From assembly GCF_001553685.1 (NCBI RefSeq), contig NZ_CP014264.1, forward strand, positions 690,001 through 754,000: DNA of 64,000 nucleotides, in the 5' to 3' direction. Positions 61,083-64,000 of this stretch are shown here, one piece after another (within the stretch, counting starts at the first letter, position 1; every line of letters starts with the position of its first letter). The notes under the pieces are model-generated. The model was not told the origin of the DNA. It searched no databases and worked only from the letters and a program-made list of their open reading frames with translations. This DNA comes from Streptococcus sp. oral taxon 431. Lineage in GTDB: Bacteria; Bacillota; Bacilli; Lactobacillales; Streptococcaceae. The position numbers and the translations under genes were made by a program.

Positions 61083-61430
61083 GTATCTTGAGTAATTGAA
61101 CCCGGCCGAAAAGCTGTGTAAAAAAGATAAACTGTCTTGTCTTCATCGAAGACTTCGTCAGTTTCCTATTTTTACTTTGCTTTTGACGTCCTTGGTATCT
61201 TGTGTAATTGAACTCGCCTACAACTCTATGGAAAAAGATAAATCTACCTAGGAGCATTCGCTCCGTCGTTCGATTTCCTATTTTCCTTTGAGTTGCTTAA
61301 CGGCTTAGTATCTTGAGTAATTGAATTTTGGCCTCATTTCTTAGGAAAAAAGATAAGCTTCCTAGCACTCATCGAGTGCGGAGTCACCTTCCTATTTTTC
61401 TACAGAAATGTTCGGCAAGCCGAACCGTCC
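61083..61430 (+). repeat. Structured 112-113 bp repeat array B (pnp leader)
   Basis: Cores GTATCTTGAGTAATTGAA start at 61083, 61195 (one base different) and 61308: spacings of 112 and 113, equal to array A. Each core is followed by a hairpin: GTAAAAA/TTTTTAC (61118-61124, 61169-61175) with AAACTG/CAGTTT inside; GGAAAA/TTTTCC (61230-61235, 61281-61286) with AAATC/GATTT inside; GAAAAA/TTTTTC (61345-61350, 61395-61400) with AAG/CTT and GCACTC/GAGTGC inside. In all, AGAT faces CCTA between outer and inner stems. A short hairpin (61410-61425) and a core-like ATATCTTGATC (61434-61444) close the array. Confidence 0.85.
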
Positions 61431-61438
61431 AAAATATC

Positions 61439-61465
61439 TTGATCTTTGTAGGCAAGGCGTATAAT
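61439..61465 (+). promoter_or_regulatory. Proximal promoter of pnp
   Basis: TATAAT (61460-61465) with a possible -35 TTGATC (61439-61444; 15-base spacer). The -35 lies in the last degenerate repeat core. Confidence 0.5.
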
Positions 61466-61489
61466 TTTATCAATCCAAAGGGGATTAAA

Positions 61490-63712
61490 ATGACAAAACA
61501 TGTGTTTCAAACGACTTTTGCTGGTCGTGAGTTGATCGTAGAGACTGGTCAGGTTGCTAAGCAAGCAAATGGCTCTGTTGTCGTGCGTTACGGTGAGTCA
61601 ACTGTCTTGACTGCTGCCGTTATGTCTAAGAAAATGGCAACTGGGGATTTCTTCCCGCTTCAAGTAAACTACGAAGAAAAAATGTATGCAGCTGGGAAAT
61701 TTCCTGGTGGCTTTATGAAACGTGAAGGACGTCCTTCAACAGATGCGACTTTGACAGCGCGTTTGATTGACCGTCCAATCCGTCCTATGTTTGCGGAAGG
61801 TTTCCGTAATGAAGTGCAAGTCATCAATACTGTTCTTTCTTACGATGAAAATGCATCTGCACCAATGGCGGCTATGTTTGGTTCATCTTTGGCCTTGTCT
61901 ATCTCAGATATTCCATTTGATGGTCCAATCGCTGGAGTACAAGTAGGTTATGTCGATGGGGAAATCGTCATCAACCCAACGCAAGAACAAGCAGAACGCT
62001 CTCTTCTTGAATTGACAGTAGCTGGTACCAAGCACGCTATCAACATGGTAGAGTCTGGTGCCAAAGAATTGTCAGAAGAGATCATGTTGGAAGCTCTTCT
62101 TAAAGGGCACGAAGCAGTTAAAGAATTGATTGCTTTCCAAGAAGAAATCGTTGCTGCTGTTGGAAAAGAAAAAGCAGAAGTAGAATTGCTTCATGTAGAT
62201 GCTGCATTGCAAGCTGAAATCATCGCAGCCTATAACAGTGACCTTCAAAAAGCTGTTCAAGTTGAAGAAAAATTGGCGCGTGAAGCTGCAACTCAAGCAG
62301 TTAAGGACCAAGTGACTGCTGTGTATGAAGAAAAATATGCAGACCACGAAGAATTTGACCGTATCATGCGTGATGTAGCTGAAATCTTGGAACAAATGGA
62401 ACACGCAGAAGTGCGCCGTTTGATCACAGAAGACAAGGTGCGTCCTGATGGTCGTAAGGTCGATGAAATCCGTCCTTTGGATGCGGTTGTTGATTTCCTT
62501 CCTCGCGTACACGGTTCTGGTCTCTTCACTCGTGGACAAACGCAAGCTCTTTCTATCTTGACTTTGGCGCCAATGGGTGAAACTCAAATCATCGATGGTT
62601 TGGATCCAGAGTACAAGAAACGCTTTATGCACCACTATAACTTCCCACAATACTCTGTAGGGGAAACTGGTCGTTACGGTGCACCTGGTCGTCGTGAAAT
62701 TGGTCACGGTGCTCTCGGTGAGCGTGCCCTTGCTCAAGTATTGCCAAGCTTGGAAGAATTCCCATATGCGATTCGTCTAGTAGCAGAAGTATTGGAATCA
62801 AACGGTTCTTCTTCTCAAGCCTCTATTTGTGCGGGAACACTTGCTCTTATGGCTGGTGGTGTGCCAATCAAGGCGCCAGTAGCTGGTATTGCTATGGGTC
62901 TTATCTCAGATGGAAACAACTATACAGTATTGACAGATATCCAAGGTTTGGAAGACCACTTTGGAGACATGGACTTCAAGGTTGCAGGTACTCGTGATGG
63001 GATTACAGCCCTTCAAATGGATATCAAGATCCAAGGGATTACTGCAGAAATCTTGACAGAAGCTCTTGCTCAAGCCAAGAAAGCTCGTTTTGAAATCCTT
63101 GACGTCATCGAAGCAACCATTCCAGAAGTTCGTCCAGAATTGGCTCCAACTGCTCCGAAAATTGATACCATCAAGATCGATGTGGACAAGATTAAGATTG
63201 TCATCGGTAAAGGTGGAGAAACCATCGATAAGATTATCGCTGAAACAGGCGTTAAGATTGATATCGACGAAGAAGGTAACGTGTCTATCTACTCTAGCGA
63301 CCAAGCTGCCATTAACCGTGCCAAAGAGATCATTGCTGGATTGGTTCGTGAAGCTAAAGTGGACGAAGTCTACCATGCCAAAGTTGTTCGTATCGAGAAA
63401 TTTGGTGCCTTTGTCAACCTCTTTGATAAGACAGATGCCCTCGTACACATCTCTGAAATGGCTTGGACTCGTACTAACAATGTAGAAGATTTAGTTCAAA
63501 TTGGTGATTTTGTAGATGTGAAGGTTATTAAGATCGATGAAAAAGGTCGTGTAGATGCTTCTATGAAGGCACTCTTGCCACGTCCGCCAAAACCTGAACG
63601 TTCAGAAGAAAAAGGGGACAAAGGTCCTCGTCATGGAGATCGTCCTCGTCACCACCACAAGGACCACAAACCTAAGAAAGAAACTACAGAAACACCAAAA
63701 GACTCAGAATAA
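61490..63712 (+). CDS. pnp: Polyribonucleotide nucleotidyltransferase (PNPase)
   Basis: PNPase degrades RNA 3' to 5' with phosphate. The 740-aa protein starts at 61490 ([20 protein letters not shown]); an upstream in-frame start at 61328 lies in the repeat array and is rejected. It has two RNase PH domains (about 10-145, 320-460) with the helical linker between them, active-site residues in the second ([20 protein letters not shown] region), a KH domain with [10 protein letters not shown] (about 566) and an S1 domain (about 625-690). The Lys/Pro/His-rich tail is typical. cysE follows after 15 bases. Confidence 0.96.
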   Translation: MTKHVFQTTFAGRELIVETGQVAKQANGSVVVRYGESTVLTAAVMSKKMATGDFFPLQVNYEEKMYAAGKFPGGFMKREGRPSTDATLTARLIDRPIRPMFAEGFRNEVQVINTVLSYDENASAPMAAMFGSSLALSISDIPFDGPIAGVQVGYVDGEIVINPTQEQAERSLLELTVAGTKHAINMVESGAKELSEEIMLEALLKGHEAVKELIAFQEEIVAAVGKEKAEVELLHVDAALQAEIIAAYNSDLQKAVQVEEKLAREAATQAVKDQVTAVYEEKYADHEEFDRIMRDVAEILEQMEHAEVRRLITEDKVRPDGRKVDEIRPLDAVVDFLPRVHGSGLFTRGQTQALSILTLAPMGETQIIDGLDPEYKKRFMHHYNFPQYSVGETGRYGAPGRREIGHGALGERALAQVLPSLEEFPYAIRLVAEVLESNGSSSQASICAGTLALMAGGVPIKAPVAGIAMGLISDGNNYTVLTDIQGLEDHFGDMDFKVAGTRDGITALQMDIKIQGITAEILTEALAQAKKARFEILDVIEATIPEVRPELAPTAPKIDTIKIDVDKIKIVIGKGGETIDKIIAETGVKIDIDEEGNVSIYSSDQAAINRAKEIIAGLVREAKVDEVYHAKVVRIEKFGAFVNLFDKTDALVHISEMAWTRTNNVEDLVQIGDFVDVKVIKIDEKGRVDASMKALLPRPPKPERSEEKGDKGPRHGDRPRHHHKDHKPKKETTETPKDSE

Positions 63713-63727
63713 GAAAAGGAGAAATGT

Positions 63728-64000
63728 ATGGGATGGTGGCGTGAAACCATTGATATCGTAAAAGAAAATGATCCAGCGGCTCGCACCACTTTAGAGGTTT
63801 TATTGACCTATCCTGGTGTCAAAGCCTTGGCTGCTCACCGTCTCTCTCATTTTCTCTGGAAACATGGCTTTAAGCTTTTAGCTCGTATGCACAGCCAGTT
63901 TTGGCGTTTTTGGACGCAGATAGAGATTCACCCTGGAGCTCAGATTGAATCAGGTGTCTTTATCGACCATGGTTCAGGTCTTGTAATTGGGGAGACGGCT
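63728..64000 (+). CDS. cysE: Serine O-acetyltransferase, 5' part
   Basis: The first 91 codons are present; the gene continues beyond the window. [21 protein letters not shown] is the helical N-terminus, and [20 protein letters not shown] begins the hexapeptide beta-helix with the catalytic His region. CysE makes O-acetylserine for cysteine synthesis. Start at 63728 with SD AAAGGAG. The pnp-cysE order is as in pneumococcus. Confidence 0.92.
   Translation, partial: MGWWRETIDIVKENDPAARTTLEVLLTYPGVKALAAHRLSHFLWKHGFKLLARMHSQFWRFWTQIEIHPGAQIESGVFIDHGSGLVIGETA

Noticed and set aside
61083..61430. CRISPR array
   Set aside because: Units are 112 bases, imperfect, with no short spacers, and no cas genes are present; the repeats vary by stem-preserving changes.
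61328..61489. 54-residue N-terminal extension of PNPase
   Set aside because: It lies in the repeat array, has no SD and is unlike PNPase, which starts at MTKHVFQ.
62072..62737. 221-codon open frame on the minus strand inside pnp
   Set aside because: It is a codon-bias shadow of pnp, lacks an SD and shows no protein-like motif.

Overview
The window is chromosomal DNA of a mitis-group Streptococcus (S. mitis, S. oralis or a close relative of S. pneumoniae). Support comes from AT-rich Firmicute codon use, extended -10 (TGnTATAAT) promoters, gene order familiar from pneumococcus (rapZ-yvcK-whiA, cdaA-cdaR-glmM, the aro operon, ftsE-ftsX, metE-metF-pnp-cysE), a BOX element, a choline-binding protein gene and lic-type teichoic acid genes. 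Both ends cut genes (rapZ and cysE).

Layout. 1-7962: rapZ, yvcK, whiA, a convergent ferredoxin-NADP reductase, the c-di-AMP/cell-wall operon cdaA-cdaR-glmM, a DUF1149 gene and degV. 7963-8244: tandem structured repeats that form the leader of dapB. 8245-16663: dapB-cca-ABC-F-membrane protein, apt, metA, dnaD, and a CcpA-controlled cytoplasmic alpha-amylase on the minus strand. 16909-28787: a methyltransferase and the aromatic amino acid operon (aroD, E, B, C, tyrA, ylbF-like, [inserted TPM-domain gene], aroA, aroK, pheA) ending in an LCP cell-wall ligase gene. 28932-36129: a teichoic-acid/choline cluster with three LicD-type domains, one fused to a Wzy-like polymerase, and a Pce-like choline-binding phosphodiesterase gene that has lost its signal peptide through a frameshift. 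36425-41494: prfB with programmed frameshift, ftsE-ftsX, an MFS transporter, a BOX element and a TVP38 membrane protein. 41631-44285: a large SF2 helicase with an unusual membrane hairpin. 44364-56511: a type I restriction-modification island whose hsdR, hsdS and hsdM genes are separated by five other genes. 56592-64000: two small DNA-repair-type genes, metE-metF, a 725-base RNA-rich leader, pnp and the start of cysE.

Two things stand out. First, hsdR is followed by an AT-rich block encoding a Cap4/DUF4297-like nuclease, a HerA-type ATPase and a SIR2-like NADase, then hsdS, a HAD phosphatase, a RecB/Cas4-like nuclease and finally hsdM: a composite anti-phage island. Second, a 112-113 base repeat occurs in two separate arrays (upstream of dapB and of pnp, 53 kb apart). 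Every complete unit has a conserved 18-base core and, about 42 bases later, a hairpin with a constant AGAU/CCUA internal loop whose flanking stems change by compensatory substitution. I do not recognise this RNA family. The pnp leader also carries a branched RNA with two mutually exclusive pairings.

Methionine genes (metA, metE-metF) appear to share a LysR-type MtaR/MetR operator. All functions are read from sequence; no database search was run.
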